A stretch of 64,000 bases of DNA from Bradysia coprophila. Lineage: Eukaryota; Arthropoda; Insecta; Diptera; Sciaridae. This document shows, piece by piece, positions 30,136 through 45,500 of this stretch. The stretch's first letter is position 1, and every line of letters begins with the position of its first letter. Made by a program: the position numbers and the translations under genes. The notes beneath the pieces were generated by a model that worked only from the letters and a program-made list of their open reading frames with translations, searched no databases and had not been told where the DNA came from. The stretch is from the NCBI RefSeq assembly GCF_014529535.1, contig NW_023503423.1:2776473-2840472 (forward strand), read 5' to 3'.

Positions 30136-30177
30136 TGGACGGAGTAGTGTACGGAGTCAAAGGAATTGAAAGGCAAA

Positions 30178-30183
30178 AATAAA
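30178..30183 (+). terminator. Polyadenylation signal of the desaturase gene
   Basis: AATAAA 43 nt after the desaturase stop codon. On the opposite strand, AATAAA at 30428-30423 lies about 115 nt beyond the midline fasciclin stop and could serve that convergent gene. Confidence 0.55.
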
Positions 30184-30544
30184 GTTTGCAAAAAGTCAAG
30201 AAATTTTGGATTTTGATTTGGCTTAATGTTTGTGTGCTTTGGAGAGCTTCAGAAAGCTCTGAGCTTCTTTTGGAGTCCATTGGAAAAGTGGAATATTTCG
30301 GTGAAATACAAAAAAAGCTTAAAGCTCTAGAAAGCTCTTTAAAAGCAAAGACACAAATGTGACGGAGACATGTCCAGTTGGTTCAATGAAATATTTTTCT
30401 TTTTGTATTCAAATCAAATCGATTTATTTCACCGCAAATCGCGTCAAACATAAATAAAATTCTTACGAGAAAGGAAAATCAATTCACGATTTGCCCCGTT
30501 CGACCGAACGATACACCAGAGCAAAGTTTTTCTTCTTCTGTTTT

Positions 30545-33500
30545 TTAAATATTCAAAAATGTGTTAAAATCTTCGATTTGAGATTCCTTTCGCTTAGCGC
30601 TGACCACATCGTTTACTTCTAAAATAATTCCATTTTTGGCAATAATATCACATTTGGTGATGCCAGCGTTTTGTACTTTCGGACGGCGATCACGGCTTAG
30701 TTTCAGTTCGTAGTCGTTGATTGTTTTCACCACTCGGACGAATGGCCATTGAGTCTGTACGATGCCAGCACAGCATAAAACATCTGATTGAGCAAAATGA
30801 AAAGAAAAATTTAGAAAACTGCAAGGAGAATGAATCAGAGACATCAAATCAATGGAAAGAGTGTTTGTGTGTCGAAGTGCGCTAAAAATTCAAAATGGAA
30901 AGTGTAAGGCAGTTTTAAATCGCTCCAATTCTCATTATGAGAAAGTGTTGATTTTTCGGTTCACTCTTTCAATTGAAATTCTAAGGAGCCCTTATGACGT
31001 CAATTTTAACCTGTCGGGGATCGTGTCAGAAAGGTTTCGTTGTCATTTTGAAATTTTTATTGAGGAGCCCGTCATACCGCTCGAGTCAAATTTTCAAAAT
31101 TACATCTTGTCAGGCACGACAGACCTATCAGCAAAATATTTATTGCATTTCAAATGGAGCACTAATTACTTAATTTCGACATGATGTCGACGACATCAAC
31201 AACGTCAGACTTAAAGATTTGTAGCATTAAAATCTGCCAGTCTTAAAGCTTTGCAGCTTTACAGCTTTGCAGCCTGAAAGCTTTGCAGCCTGAAAGCTTT
31301 TCAGCCTGAAAGCTTTGCAGACTTAAAGCTTTGTAACTTGAAACTTTGTGACGCAAAAGCTTACTGACTTACTGAGCATTCCAGATTGAGAGCTTTTGGA
31401 TTTTTTTATTAAGAACTTTGCACCATGAAAGGTTTGCGGACCCAAAAAGGTTTGAGCCCTGATACGTTTTTGGACAATTGTAACTGCCACAAGGAACGAT
31501 GTTACGAAGTTTCTCATTCACCCAATTTTATCAAATTGGTGAGCGTTGCCATGACAGATCTTTATAAAAAAAAGTTCCTCAACCTACCATCAAGGACATG
31601 GAGTCTCACAAAATGTTCCAATTGGTTGCGATTCTCTAGCAATTCATCGTAGAACTCCTTTAGCTCTCTGAAAATGTCGTTTGTCGGCACCAACATGGTC
31701 AAATTCTGATTGGCATCGTCCAACATTTGCGTGAGATTCGATTTCTTAATCAATCCGAGGAACATGCTGTAGTTATCGTTGGCTTCCAATGCACCGAGTA
31801 GACTCTGCATCGGTTAAAGTTCAATAAGACGGTAGATTTCAATTATGAAGACTCTTACCGTTGTTGGTGGTGTTAGAATTCGATCAACTTGATGAACCAC
31901 TGATCCACACGTAATGTCGTCAAAATGGACCAATCGAGCACAGTTTATGGTAGCTCTGTTCATGACGTTGTTAAGGATTGAATGCTGAAACGAATCGAAA
32001 TCATGAATGAGAAACATTCTTCTTGTGTGTTACGAAGCAAGGTCAGTACCGTTGAGTACAAGTTGATTCGGAGGCCGTTACCATTTTCGGTTTTCATGAC
32101 TTCTTCGGTCAAGTCACAGGTTTTTGTCAACGGCTTCGCAATGTGATAGGTCAAAAACGACTTCAATTCCTCATTTCCCTTCAGTTCCTCTGGATTTTCC
32201 TTTAACATTTTTACCCATTCCGATCCATCGAAGGCCTCATCCCTTGGCACAAAGAACGACACATTCATCAGGCTGTCGAACTCATCGGCAAAGCCACCAT
32301 TTTCAATGAGATCACCGAATATCGTCAGATTGTGGCTCTCGAGCATCGTCGAAATCGGTAGACCGGAGTCAGTTGGCAGAACCGTATCGATGACATGCAA
32401 AATGCCATTCGTTCCAACCAGGTCGGTTTCGACGATTTTCGCCTTTCCGTTGATGATGATGCTTTTGATGCCAGTCAAATCGGCTATTTCATTCTCGCTG
32501 GCTGCATCGTTTTCTGCTCTCTCAAGATTCAGCCTAAGTCCCAAAGAATTTTCAGCACCGGTGCGAACGCCGTCTACTACAGCCACGGAACAGAAACTCA
32601 TTTCCAAGATGTGGTTCTTGATGATGTCTGAAAAGAGGAAGAGATTTAGATGTTGACATCTTATGTCGTGGTGTTACCCAGTCATCGGCCACTTACTCAT
32701 CGCACATTCGTTGCCACTTTTCATTGTCCTTCTCAGATGTTCATTCAGCTTTCCAAAGGCCTTATCATTTGGTGCAAACAACGTAAAATGCTTGGTGTCC
32801 TTCTCCAACAGCTCGGCCAAATTTGTCTTCTCCAACACGGTTCTCAGCACGGCCATATCACTGCGACTGCGCACCAATTCCATCAAATTCTTCGTAACCG
32901 GACTCAAGACTCTGTCCACCATATGGACGATACCGTTCTCGGCAATCTGATTGACTTTGACTATGGGCGCACAATTGGCAGTATAGCGATAGGCGTACGC
33001 ATACGTATCGTCGTTGGGCGGACGTGGATAAATATTCATTCGAATCGTCAGGTTCTCGTATTGCGTCTGGAGAATTTGCTCGTTTTCAATGTCCTGAATG
33101 TCAATCCAGTCATCGACGATATGATTCAGAGCTAAGTCTTTCGAGGTGAAGCTGGAGAGATAATCGTGTTCGGCGCTTCGACGACGTCGAGCTACCTGTG
33201 GTATTACGACCAAATTCTGCGAAATTTAAAGAGATTCGGGGATGAGTGGGGGTGGGGATACGTTCAACTCATTTGATGTCTGAAGAAACTTACCGATTCA
33301 AACATTTGTTCCGAGTAGTCGGTGAACGATGCATCCGTTGGTAGGAAAACGGTGACATTCTTCTTGGTCAGCATCTCCTCCAAACCATTGTTTTTGGCTG
33401 CCTTAACGAACTCTTTACCGCCCAATTTCTCGGACGTCTCCATAACCGACACTAAGTTCAATTTTTCACATGTTTTGCTGACATCAACATCATTCTGTCT

Positions 33501-36500
33501 TCCATAGCCGTGGCAGCATTGTCGGGTAATTGAAACGGTTTTAGTTTTACCATTTTCGTTAACGCTATCGATTAGGGAGAACGACAAGTTTTCGTGAGAT
33601 TTTCATGAGGGATTGAGTGGACTTTCATAGTTGGGACAAATGTGGCAGATACTTACACCGATTTACAAACATGTTTGTGTGAACGTTCAACGCATGAGTT
33701 CAAAGTCAAATGCACACCGAAGTGGAATGTTTGTCTATTCGATTTCCTCTCTTCACCACTGTCGTCATTTGCGCCTTTAATATCTTCAATATCTTCTTGC
33801 CGCTGTGTGCACACATTCGGCCTGAAATGTAAGCAATTAGGATCAATTAGCTGGGTAAACAACAGCACATCATGTATAGGTATATCCACCGAATGATACC
33901 GGAATGTCATATCGATGAGAATTTCAATTTTTTCGTTTTTAATGCACCATTTTTAGCCCGTAAACATTTCTAAATGCGATTTTAAATCGTTGTTGAACCG
34001 TTATCTGGGCTTCCTATTAAATAATTTCCTCAATTTAAGTCCATTTACGGTAATTTCCAGTAGTTTAAAGTACCTGAATCAAGTGGAGAATTTTCGTATC
34101 TAAATTACATTCGAATCGTTTTGCACATACTCGCCACTTAAATTGTTATGAGTATGCTTGGCATACATTTACGGGTGAATGAGCGAAAAGATTCGATAAA
34201 AGTTGGACTAATAATTGATTTTTAATGGGAAATAAATTCGAATTTTAAGTGTTACTCGAGTCACTTTCAGATTCATCCTTTTCTATTGTAACACCTATAA
34301 TCTCTGAAAGACAATCGAATCTAAAAATAGGATTCGACTCATTCAACGATCACTGAACACACTCGTGCTTCTACTATTCTACTTCTACGATTACGCACTT
34401 CAAATAAAAGGGAAATCAAATCTCATACTATCATCTCATATATAATGCTAGTGCTTAAGAGGCACCGGCACTTAGCTAAAATTGTAGCCTACATTTGCGT
34501 GTTTCGTATGTCATTTTTGTTAATATCTTTTCATCAGAATCCTTTTTGAAAAATGTACTACCGCAATTCCGACCAAGAATCTGTTGGTGAAAATTTTTTT
34601 GAATCGGACACACCATTTTTGTTTCCGGACGTTTATGGTGCTATCGATAGGTAATTTCAGGGTGATCATTTCGTAGAAAAAGAATTTTTTTAAAACGACC
34701 TCTCCGGCTCGGGGCGACTCTAAGAAAATTTGAAAATTTCAAAATCATGACTTTTTCAGAAAATTTTACCCCGAAATGAAACGACCCGGTCGGTTTTGAT
34801 CTAATGGTAGTTTGTAGAGAATTGACAGACGATTCTAATAAAAGTATCGTCGGGTCGAAAGGTTGTAGCTGTGAGTCAGGGTGAGGCATCAAAGTCCAAT
34901 TTTATGGTTTTGTCAATGAGCACCCCAAGCGATTTTTCATTTTATTGGCTTAAAATGAAGGCTAGCACATCCCATTTAACATATCAAAAAATTGGGAGGG
35001 GTTTTTTCAATTTTTTCAACAAATCTTAAAAAACTTTCTTATGGGTGCCCACATTCCTGAGATTTTTTAATGGAAATGTATGGAAAGTTCGACTAAAAAT
35101 GAAACTAATTGGTATATACTGGTTGTCTCTGGTCTACCGAACAATTATATACACTAACAAGAAATTTAACATTTTTACTTTGTGAATGTGGACAACTTTG
35201 ACTGATTTTCTCACCATCGGGAAGCTTTCTGGTTGTGTCTAGCTCATCCACTGCTGAGTATAGCTTCATTTGCTAGTATATCGCATAGCCTGAGACCGCA
35301 CCTTTCCAAAAATACCAAACTTGCCCTATTCGCAATCTGGCTTGTATTCTTTACGATGTCAAATGTGTGGGTAAGTCGACCTACTCGAAAGATTTTTGAG
35401 GCAGTTTTCTATTTCCAATTTTAACCGAAATAAAGTTACAAATTATGTCAAATAAGGTTGTTATGGACACATTTAATGAAGTTTACACGCAAAGTGTTGC
35501 ATTCTGATATTTCTTGACTTAATTCAGGTCTATAGACATAAAGAGCATTGAGTACTTCTGGTCACTGAATGACTACTGAAAGTGTTAGGAAATATCAGAA
35601 TGCAACACTTCTGTAAACGTCCGGAAACAAAAATGGTGTGTCCGATCCAAAAAAATTTTCACCTGTAGCTTTAAATAAAAATTAGTTTTGGTTGTAGTCG
35701 TTTGATCAGCTCTGAGAAAAGTGAGCAGTTTAATGAAATTTTCATAAACTGCTCATTGTTCTCAGAGCTGGTCAAATTGCCGCAACCAAATCTATTTTCT
35801 GTTGAAAGCTAACACATTCGTGGTCGGAATTGCGGTCGTACATTTTTGAAAAAGGATTCTGGTGGAAAGACATCATCAAAAGTAAACTAAAATCCAGTAT
35901 TTAAAAATCGCCCTAATGTATGCTTTTCGGCGAAGTACCGGTGCCTCTTAACTAAGTGTAGAATTTGTCTAGATCGCTTCTAACTACAACGCTTTTGGAT
36001 CACTGCCCAATCTGTCTATGTAAAGACAACACACTTGTTGGTACGGTGACAAGTATGCATTCCACAGAACATATTATTGGGATTTTTTTGGGAATTCTTC
36101 AGAAATTTAATAGCGTTTGACCCTTTGAAAATTTGTAGCCTTCATTTAGGCGGAAAATTTTTGGTTTTTTGATGATTTCTCTGAACCAATTTTTTCTTGT
36201 ACGCAAAATTGAAAATTTCTTGAAAATTCCTTCAATTCCAAAGAATCTCAAATTTTCCGATTTTATGGGAATTTTTCATAATTTACAAGAATTGAAGAAT
36301 TAAAGTTCCGAATAATGTTCCCTGTCACGGAACATACATGGGGTATTCGATATTTTTGGCGTTAAACTTTGGCAACGACCAATAAGAGTACATACAAGTA
36401 AGTGTTCATTCTCAAAATGTCCGAATCAACGCGTGTTACAAATTTCGTGATATTACCGATTCTACATGCCGTAACATATTACGAATGAAAAGTATCCATG

Positions 36501-39500
36501 CATGAGTTTGTGGACACATGGCTAGCCTCCATTTAGGCGAAATATCAATTATGCGCCTAACTTTACTCACAGAAAATATTTCCACATTTTGAGGCGTGTT
36601 TCAGAATTCACGTTAGGCCGGAATGCACTTGGTATTGCTATTGGTAAAAGGCTGTTAGTGTGGTCTCAACACTAATAAAAAACAATGAAGAAGATCGTAG
36701 CCTTTAGTAGTCGCTGAAAGCCTTCCTCGGACGCTACAAAATTATTTCGTGGTCCGAAATTCCTAGTTTTTTTTTCTTTCGATGCTTTTGGTCGAAAATG
36801 TGTTCATCGTGAAACAGATGAACAAAAACGCAATACTTTTGCTATATGTCAATCAAGATCTTTCCTAAAGTTATTATTGTTATATTCTCAAGAGGATATG
36901 GACGAAGAGATGAATATACGGCAGGACTACAGAGACAAAATGAACGATATAACATTGCTGGTGGATGAAATATGCAAAACAGAAGACACAGAAAGTCGTA
37001 ATAGCAACTCTGGTGGCAACAACTCGGGTGGCAACAATTCATGTGGTGGCGACAACAAATCAAGATATAAACTACCTAAACTGGAATTGGTTAAATTCGA
37101 TGGAGAAACGAAGAATTGGCTACAATTTTGGAGTCAGTTTAAAGGCATGCATGAAGATAATAAATTATCGAACGAAGGTAAGTTTCAATATTTAATCCAA
37201 GCAACTGTAGTAGATACCCCAGCTAGAGACGTGGTATCTAGTTTTCCTCCTACATCCAAAAATTATCCGAAAGCAATCGACTACCTGAAATCACGTTTTG
37301 GTAAGGAAAAAATATTGATAGAATTGTATGTAAAAAAAACTATTGAGGCTAGTAACGGATCAGAGCAATGAAAATGAATCACTTTCAAAATTGCAACGAA
37401 GCTACGAGCACTAGAATCTCTAGGCGTCACTAGTGATAAATATGCCGCAATGTTTGTGATGAACGGCAACACTGGTCCTATCATGCCGTCACGCTTGTTG
37501 CGGAAAAATATTTAACTTCTATCAGTCAGACGAACAAAAGCTTTATATCAAAGATGGTGAAGAGACCGTTTATTGCCGTTGTTAATTAAAATTCGATTTT
37601 ATCCTAAACATCCGTGTCAATATACGCTCAAAAAGCAGTTAAATTAGGGAAACTAATGTGATCGCGTTTACGCCAAGAGATTCGCGATTTCAATGTTGAG
37701 TTTTTATTAGTTTTCGTAAGTCGTTTGTTTTGACCGTGTGCTCAGTTTCAAGTTTTAATTTTATCCGTTTTTTTTACAGTCTTTAGACGAGAATTTTGCG
37801 AAGTAATTTAATCGTATCAATTTTGAAGACTTATAATCGATTATGAACAAGTAAGAAATCATTTGAATTTGAATTTACACTTTGTATTTCAAACGTGTTT
37901 TTGTCAAGGACATCCTGTCCAATTGAGCCACGTGAATCCGTTGATTAACGTAACTTTCTCTTTCTAAAAGGATTCCGAGAATATATACGCGAAGGGTTAA
38001 CCGAATGTGTTATCGGTTTTAAGGGAGAATACTAGAAGTAAGTTTGTGACTGTTTGTGAGGTTATGATGATTCTAATGTAATTTGAATTAAGATTTTGTA
38101 GCCTCCTCCTACATGACTCATCCTTGAATATATAATTTTGAACGAAACTTCGTCTTGAAATTATTGAAGCTGACAGAAACTAGACATTCCCAAAAGACCC
38201 ATTCGCCACAATGTTGTATCCATTGGTAGAGTCTACTTTATCCAAAGAGATTCTCCAAGTTTGGGAAAGATTGAGAAGTTTGAAGTTAGAAGTTGAGTTT
38301 TCCGTAAAGCGTTGTGGAAAGCTGGGTTTTCATGCGAAATAGAAAAAATCTGCACTGATTTGAAGAAAATACCAAGCCATATAGATGATGAAGCGAACGG
38401 GTGACCATTATAAAATGCAGCGCTAACTCACTGAATCACAGTCCAAGTCTCGTAAATTCAATAAACAGAGACAGCGAAATGTTTTTCTTTTTCAAATTGT
38501 GAACAGTTACAATCGTTTAGATAGAATCATTATTAGATTATCGCTAAATGACTGAATAAACAAGAACGGTCATTCAAATTACATTTTAAAAACGCTAAAC
38601 ATCAGCAATTATACACAGCACACATCGCCATACGCCATAATAAGTAAGCCATAAGTAGCGAAACGAACAATTTTATTGAATAAGACTTTTTGTGTGCTGT
38701 AAAAGAAGGTCAAATTTGAATATTAATTTCAACCGCTGAAAGAAATGAGTGTTGCGTCTCATGTGGATGAATCACATTACTCATAATACAACGAAAAAAG
38801 TAGAGATTTTCAACAAAAAAATTGTTTTCGAATCGATTCTTAGAATTGTGTAGAGGCAGAAGAAGACAAAAAAAAATGAGGTTCAGTCACCTTATTCCAT
38901 GCATCCGATGTGTACATTGTACCTCTGGTTGTTGGTAGAAAGTTTTGTTTATCAATTTGGAAGAATAAAAATAAATCCGAACATATGTTTCAGTGACCCG
39001 TACTTTGTACAAATTTAGGCTGGTAAAGACGTGACAAGATATTTAAACATTCAATGTGGAGATGCAAAGATGCGCGTCCTACAAAACAAGTATCTCTCGT
39101 TTTTTGCAACAGTTCTTGCAGGGTTTATTATTAGGAATTTCAATTCTTAAAAATATTTTTTTTTAAATGAGTTCTACGCCCAGGCCGAACAATCTAAGAA
39201 AGAAATTGAGGAGATAACAACTGTTGGAATTGGAATGAAATGTTTTATCTAAGAATTTGTAATATCCACTTAATTTAAGTCTGCGTCAAATCACTCTACT
39301 TTTTGTCTACAATCTATGTCATTTAATTTTAATCATATCAAGTAGTCACAGTTTAGGGTATAAATACGATTACATTGTAAGGAAAAATCATCACAATAAA
39401 ACAAAGCCTCAAGCGAGTAACATTCTCCGGGTTTTTAATTGTAAATCAAACAAGGCCTTTTACACGACATAGTCAAAGCTCCATAGGGAGGAGAGAGAAC

Positions 39501-42500
39501 CTGACAAAGGCCACATACAGAAACATTCAGTTTCTACAACAACTGACTCGTCTAGTTATTAGTTGAAAAGTTTGCCTTCACTTTGTAGTCACTTTTCGAG
39601 CTCATTTTACTAGTGCTAACCGTCCATATATTCAGCTTACAGCTGAAATCTCTTTTTTCGCACCTAAATGATTTTGATTTGTTGTCCCTCCAGCTAGCAC
39701 GAGTACATTCGTTCCGCGAATGGTGAATTTTATGCTGTTCCACCTGAGTGTTGATTTTTCATTGATTAATTGTTCACCGAAGCAAGCATAATATGAACAG
39801 CATGCCCGCCCAATCCAAATTTGGTGTGCGAGAGCCGCAGAGAGATCTTTTTAGGCTGACACACCAATCTTCTTCCACAGCACCTTTTGCTGATTTTCTT
39901 TTTCAAGCCAATGGTTTAGCTGGCACCTCACAAATCGAGTCTCACGTCTCAGCAAAGTAAATCTATCCACTTCCGTTTCTATTTTCTATATATTACAGTG
40001 GACGTCAGTGAGGTTTGTGCATATACAAACACACTCACACAAACAAAACCCGCGTGTAAAGACTATTGGTGGTCTGGCAATTCTTACACGTAAACCATTT
40101 TTGTGTTTAGCTAGAAACATGTGAATGAAGAATGAAGTCCAAGATAATTGTTGCTGAAGAGCAGCTCACCTTTCTTCGATGCGTCAAAAACCTTTTTTTT
40201 TTAAGTGAGTTTTTGGTGCAGTTTTGAAGGGGAAGGAACGGGCTTCGAGATAAAAAAAAAACTATTTGGTTAGCTTGGCGAAGGAGCCTAACCCAACAAA
40301 AAATCACCGATGGCCCGACAAAGCCCCTAAAAGTTTTTGAATTTTAACAACAATTATCTTGCCAGACTCCAAAGTCAGGTGGGACAATAGAAGAAAAATA
40401 ATTAGAAGAGATTATTCCAGGAAAGGCACATCCAGCTGGCTACGACACTGATATTTCGTGTGTAAAAATTGCGAGAACACCCTGATGAAGTCGTATGAGC
40501 CACTTTGTTTGTATGAGTTGACCACAGAGAGATGCTACTATGACGACTGGGTCGTTTCGACGGAATATGTCGGATGACAGTTGGTTTTTTGATAGAGAAT
40601 TCAATACATTTTCTCTCAACCAATTTTAACATCTTTCGACATATTCCCTCTATCCGTCGAAACGACCCAGTCGTCATATTAGCATCTCTCTGGTTGACCA
40701 GCTGAAAAACTGCTGAACCAAAATTCATGCCTAAATATCACTGACGTCCACTGTAGCTTCGTTTTTTTTTTTCTTCGAAAAAATGAACATTTTACGTGAA
40801 TCTACAGTACAGGCCAATTAGCAATCTAATCGGGTGCATTATCTAAAACAAACTATTTGCATTCTTATTTGCCCACAGAGCAAGCGAATTATAAGCGTGA
40901 TGCAGTTAATAAATTCAACCTTTCTGTTCTCGTCGTCGTCTATCTCTCATTATTATCACGTTGCTACACAAAACATCTTAATTAAATTATACGAAAAAGC
41001 AGTGGTGCTTAGCTTAACCTCATTATTATTACGCGTAAAAAAAATGAAGGTCGAGAAACAAAATTCTGTTATAATTTGTATATCTCTGTTGCTTGTTTGG
41101 GTTCCTTTCAATTACTCTTCGGCTGAAATTCTCATCTCTTAAAACAACTCTGAAGATAACTGTTTCTTGTAATTAGCAATTAAACTGAGTCATAAACGAC
41201 GATGTATATACTCTGAGTGCTGTATGCTTTCCTTTCCTTGTAAATACATCGAAATGAAATAATTTCCGCGAACTAAATCGACAGCAGAAAATGTACCTAG
41301 CTCGTAACGTCTTTGAATGTTAAATATTTACAGAGCAAATCGCACCAGTACAGGTTATCTTAGGTCATTTCAATTGAAAATAATGAATGCCCTGTGACGA
41401 AATGCAAGTGTGTAAATAAACACCACTTGCGAATCGTTCGAGAACATCCATCACACGCATTATATCAAGAACATTCTCGACTCTCCGACTGTTATAATCA
41501 TCTTGCTGAATTGATACTCTTTCAATTCAAATAAAATTTTCGCTGAGATTGATAATGGAGGCCAATTTTATTACTTACGTTATTACTTTTGCGTGGTATG
41601 TTATGTGTATATAATGGACTGTTGAAGTCGATACATTATTATGAGCTGACTCTCTCCGGTACAAACGAGGTTCGTATGAAATCGAATATTTTAGCATTTC
41701 GCTGAGTTAGACACAATCTCAAATTACAAATTTCGCATCAGGTGTTCACAGCTTTAAATTATGAATTTCGTTTGGAAAAACAATTCTTCTGAATCTCATT
41801 GTGTGCAAATGAGCGGATTTTTTTTTTGGTTGGTTTGGCAAATAATTTATTCCGTCTGATCCGTCAGTCAGTAACAATGTGAATTATTCAATTGATATTA
41901 CGATCAAAACAATGAGGAGAACGTTATATCGGCTAATGTGAATCTGACTCACAAATTCCTTTTGCACAATTTGCCAAAATTCCAGTAACTCCAAAAAAAA
42001 TCCAATTCACAAAATTTCATTGACCTGTCCAGTCCACTAGTTCAGTAGTCAGTAGAACGGATCAACAAAATTCACACGAAAACTCTACTTTTCAACTTTT
42101 TATCCCTTACACCTGTTTCATGCGACAGTACATTAAATGTATTTCAGCTTATTTATTTATTAAATAAGGCGTATGACTAGTTACCCAGTCATACTGCACT
42201 TAGGCCGCCTGTGGGCCCATTGTGCTCACCCTTTGGAAAAATAAATTTATAAAAAGTTGGTGCCGACGTGCACTGCATATGTATTTAGAGCGGAAACTTT
42301 CCATACTACAGGTATGTCGTTAAGAATATCCCTTTAGTGCACTATTTTGATGTTACCGTAAGTTAATGGTGATGTTACCCAAGCAATTATACCTACAAAT
42401 GTACAAATGCTCGGCATTGGCACCTGTAGTGGGTGTGTAGTAGTAATTACACAAACAAACGATTACGTGGAACGCTTACAAGCGAGTATTCCTTCTGGAA

Positions 42501-45500
42501 CTCCAATTGCTATTAACAAAGCTCGACTTGTTCTCTTTTACATAGCTCGACTAGAAATTCGTCGTGTACCAAATCCCGACAAGGCCTGATATGTTCAATT
42601 TCTACTTAGCTCGACTAGAGCCGTGAATTTTGTCGTGAGACAGGGCCCGACCAGGGCTTACGTTTTTTTTTTTTTATTATTATTATTACATAGATCGACT
42701 AGGGACGTTTGTTACACAAAACCCGACTAGGGTTTCGTTGCATAGCTCGACTAGAACTATTTTTTGTCGTGAGACAAAGCCCGACTTGGACACGATGTAA
42801 TTAATCGCTATAGCTCGATTAGAACTATTTCGCCGTGAGACAAAGCCCGACTGGGGCATCGTTTAATTCATTTCATAGCTCGATTAGAACTATTTATTGT
42901 CGTGAGACAGCTCACAATGAATTTAGGTTATAAACCCGAGAAAACAAAAGTCGAAATGAAAACCGCATGACCACAAACAAAAGAACAATGAACTTCTTTA
43001 TATGCACCACTTTTATACAAAAGCAAACGAACATGACACATGAATACTTGTATAAAATCAGCAAAAAAAATAGACAAGCACAGGAAAACAAATCTAAATG
43101 GACTAATTATATTGTTGAATTACAATTATTGAATTACAAATTCACAAAATCAAAATTTTGTAGCACAATGCAAGACGAAAACGCATTTTAGAGAGCGACG
43201 TAAGAACACGTCTGTTCTCCATGCCGTCTCGCTAAGGACTCAGCTTAGCTTCAAACCATTCAATTCAACAGTTCATTTCTCCTTGAACACACTGGACTGA
43301 CCTGACTCGGTGTGTTTGGGACTAAGCCTACCTTGCCCGTTTCTCTTCTTTATACTCATTGAAGAGTATAACCTGAAGTGAATCATAACTCGCCGATCCA
43401 TGAAGCAATCGTCTCCTTCTCGTCTTTTCTACCTCTTAACACATTCATTCCTGAACCCAATACCACATTTGTCGTCTTAAGAAAGAAAGACGCACAGGGG
43501 TTTAGAGGGTCTACGGATTATCTGTGCAAGAAAAGAAATTTCGTGCATTGATCCATCGTTCACTCAGAGTCTCAGCGCCAGTTTTTCACCATATTCAAGA
43601 CTTCAACCGAGCTAAAACAGAACAATAGAAACCACGAAAGAAGGGCCATATTCTAAGTCCAAGTACAGTCAAATCCGCGTAAAAACGCAAGAGCGAATTA
43701 AACAAAAACAAAAAATCGTCCGAGTCTCGTTTATCCCAAGAGTACCTATAGACACCGTTTCGTCCCGCTAGCTTCAATAACTTCACAGTTCATTTCTATA
43801 ATTCCCGCGAATTGTAGAATGAAAACAGACACATTGGGGGAACTCATCAGGGACATCAACATGTGGCAGTTTTTCAAACTATATGCGTAGGTTTAGTCCC
43901 AAACACACCGAGGTAGTCCCAAACACACCGAGATGTTTCGTTAGAAGTAAATATAATCTTCCTTGTGCACAGTGACTTAACAATTGCGATGGGAGATTCG
44001 AATAAAATGTAAATTGTTTAGTTTAATGTATATGAGGCTGGAAATGTAAGTTTTCTTCTGTTCTGGCTTTGAGAAGAAGATAGACCTTTCGCAGTGATGG
44101 AATTCTGGGAACTGACCTCAAGACATCTCAGACTTTCATCAAGTCCAGAAGAAAGTTCGAAAAAACCGATGGAAGGACTCACCATCATAGAGTTCTTGCA
44201 CTGGGAAGAAGGGTGACCTTTGGAGTGATGGAATTCTAGGAACTAACATACAAACACATCAATCTGTCTACAAATCTTGAGGGGACAAATTCTAGCTTTG
44301 GGGTGCATTTTGGAAGACTCAGACCCAGCCATATAATTACATATCATTCAAAGGTATCATCTTGTAATTTCTTGAGTAAAGATCGTTCAAATCACAGCTC
44401 GGTCAGCTATCATTGGTAGGGTATGAAATTACCTTTCCGAAAAGCCCCTACACATCAAAATTGAATAAGAAATGGCTAGGGGTTTCAAATGAAATGAGTT
44501 TCAAAGTTATCAGTTTTTTTGGGCCACTTTTCCGGGAATCCTCCGTAGCCGGACAGTTCTGGTCCCTTGACAAAAAAAAGGTGTTCCATGAGGTCTAGGT
44601 ATTGGCCTAAAGTTTTCGAAACCGTTGAGACCACTAAAAATATTTCGATTTGACGGAGATATCCAAGTTTTAAGTTTTACAATAAAACCAAGAAAAAAAT
44701 TCATTTAAACTCGCTTGCGAGCGAAAAGACATTCCCGGACTATGCAGCTTTTAAATTTTGTAACATTTCTAGGGTAAAAATTTTGTCCCGGGCAAAATTG
44801 CATCGTCTTTGTGTTATTCGCCTTCTTACCATGGGCCCGTTGTTCACAAGTAAATCCAAACTTACATCTACAACTCATAAGAATCCTAATCAAATTTTCA
44901 ACTTACCCTCTCCACCAAGGTTGCTGTCGTGGTACCATTCCATTGAGCACACCGAATGGATTAACAAACGGATTGAACGATTGATGGAAAAACAGTCCAG
45001 ACGGATCGAATGAACCGAACGGATCGGTGTGATGGGATTCGATTTCCGCATGTACATCGTCTGGATTACCAATCGAACCACTAATGGAGTCGATATCTGA
45101 AAGGAGTTAGGAGTACAAGATAAATCTCGTGAAATGACCATCTCAACCATGGTTCTAATAAAAAATCTAAAAAAAAAATCCAAAAATCTTGTGAATCTTG
45201 ACATACTAACCTATCGGTTCTGAACTGCCCGGCTCGGCCAACACTTCCTCTGAACTGTCATCGTCAGCTACTCGTCTGGAGTTTGGGAAAAATGCTTTGT
45301 GTGCAAAGTGTTGGAAGGGCCAAAATCCCGTCGGATTGTCATTGAACAATTCATGAGGTATTAGTGGCGTACGACGATGAAAATCACTGCAATTTGCATA
45401 ATACAAACAAAATTAATTTTTATTTTCAATTGTGGGAATTTGCATTGGACTTAACATTGAAATGGGAAATATTGACAAGAAAAAATTGATTGCAGTTTCT

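Noticed and set aside
32306..33135. Long plus-strand frames (116 and 161 codons)
   Set aside because: Antisense of midline fasciclin exons 6 and 7, which have FAS1 motifs and clean splice sites.
40834..41142. 102-codon frame with hydrophobic stretches
   Set aside because: Lies in mfas intron 3 among transposons, composition follows AT content, no domain.
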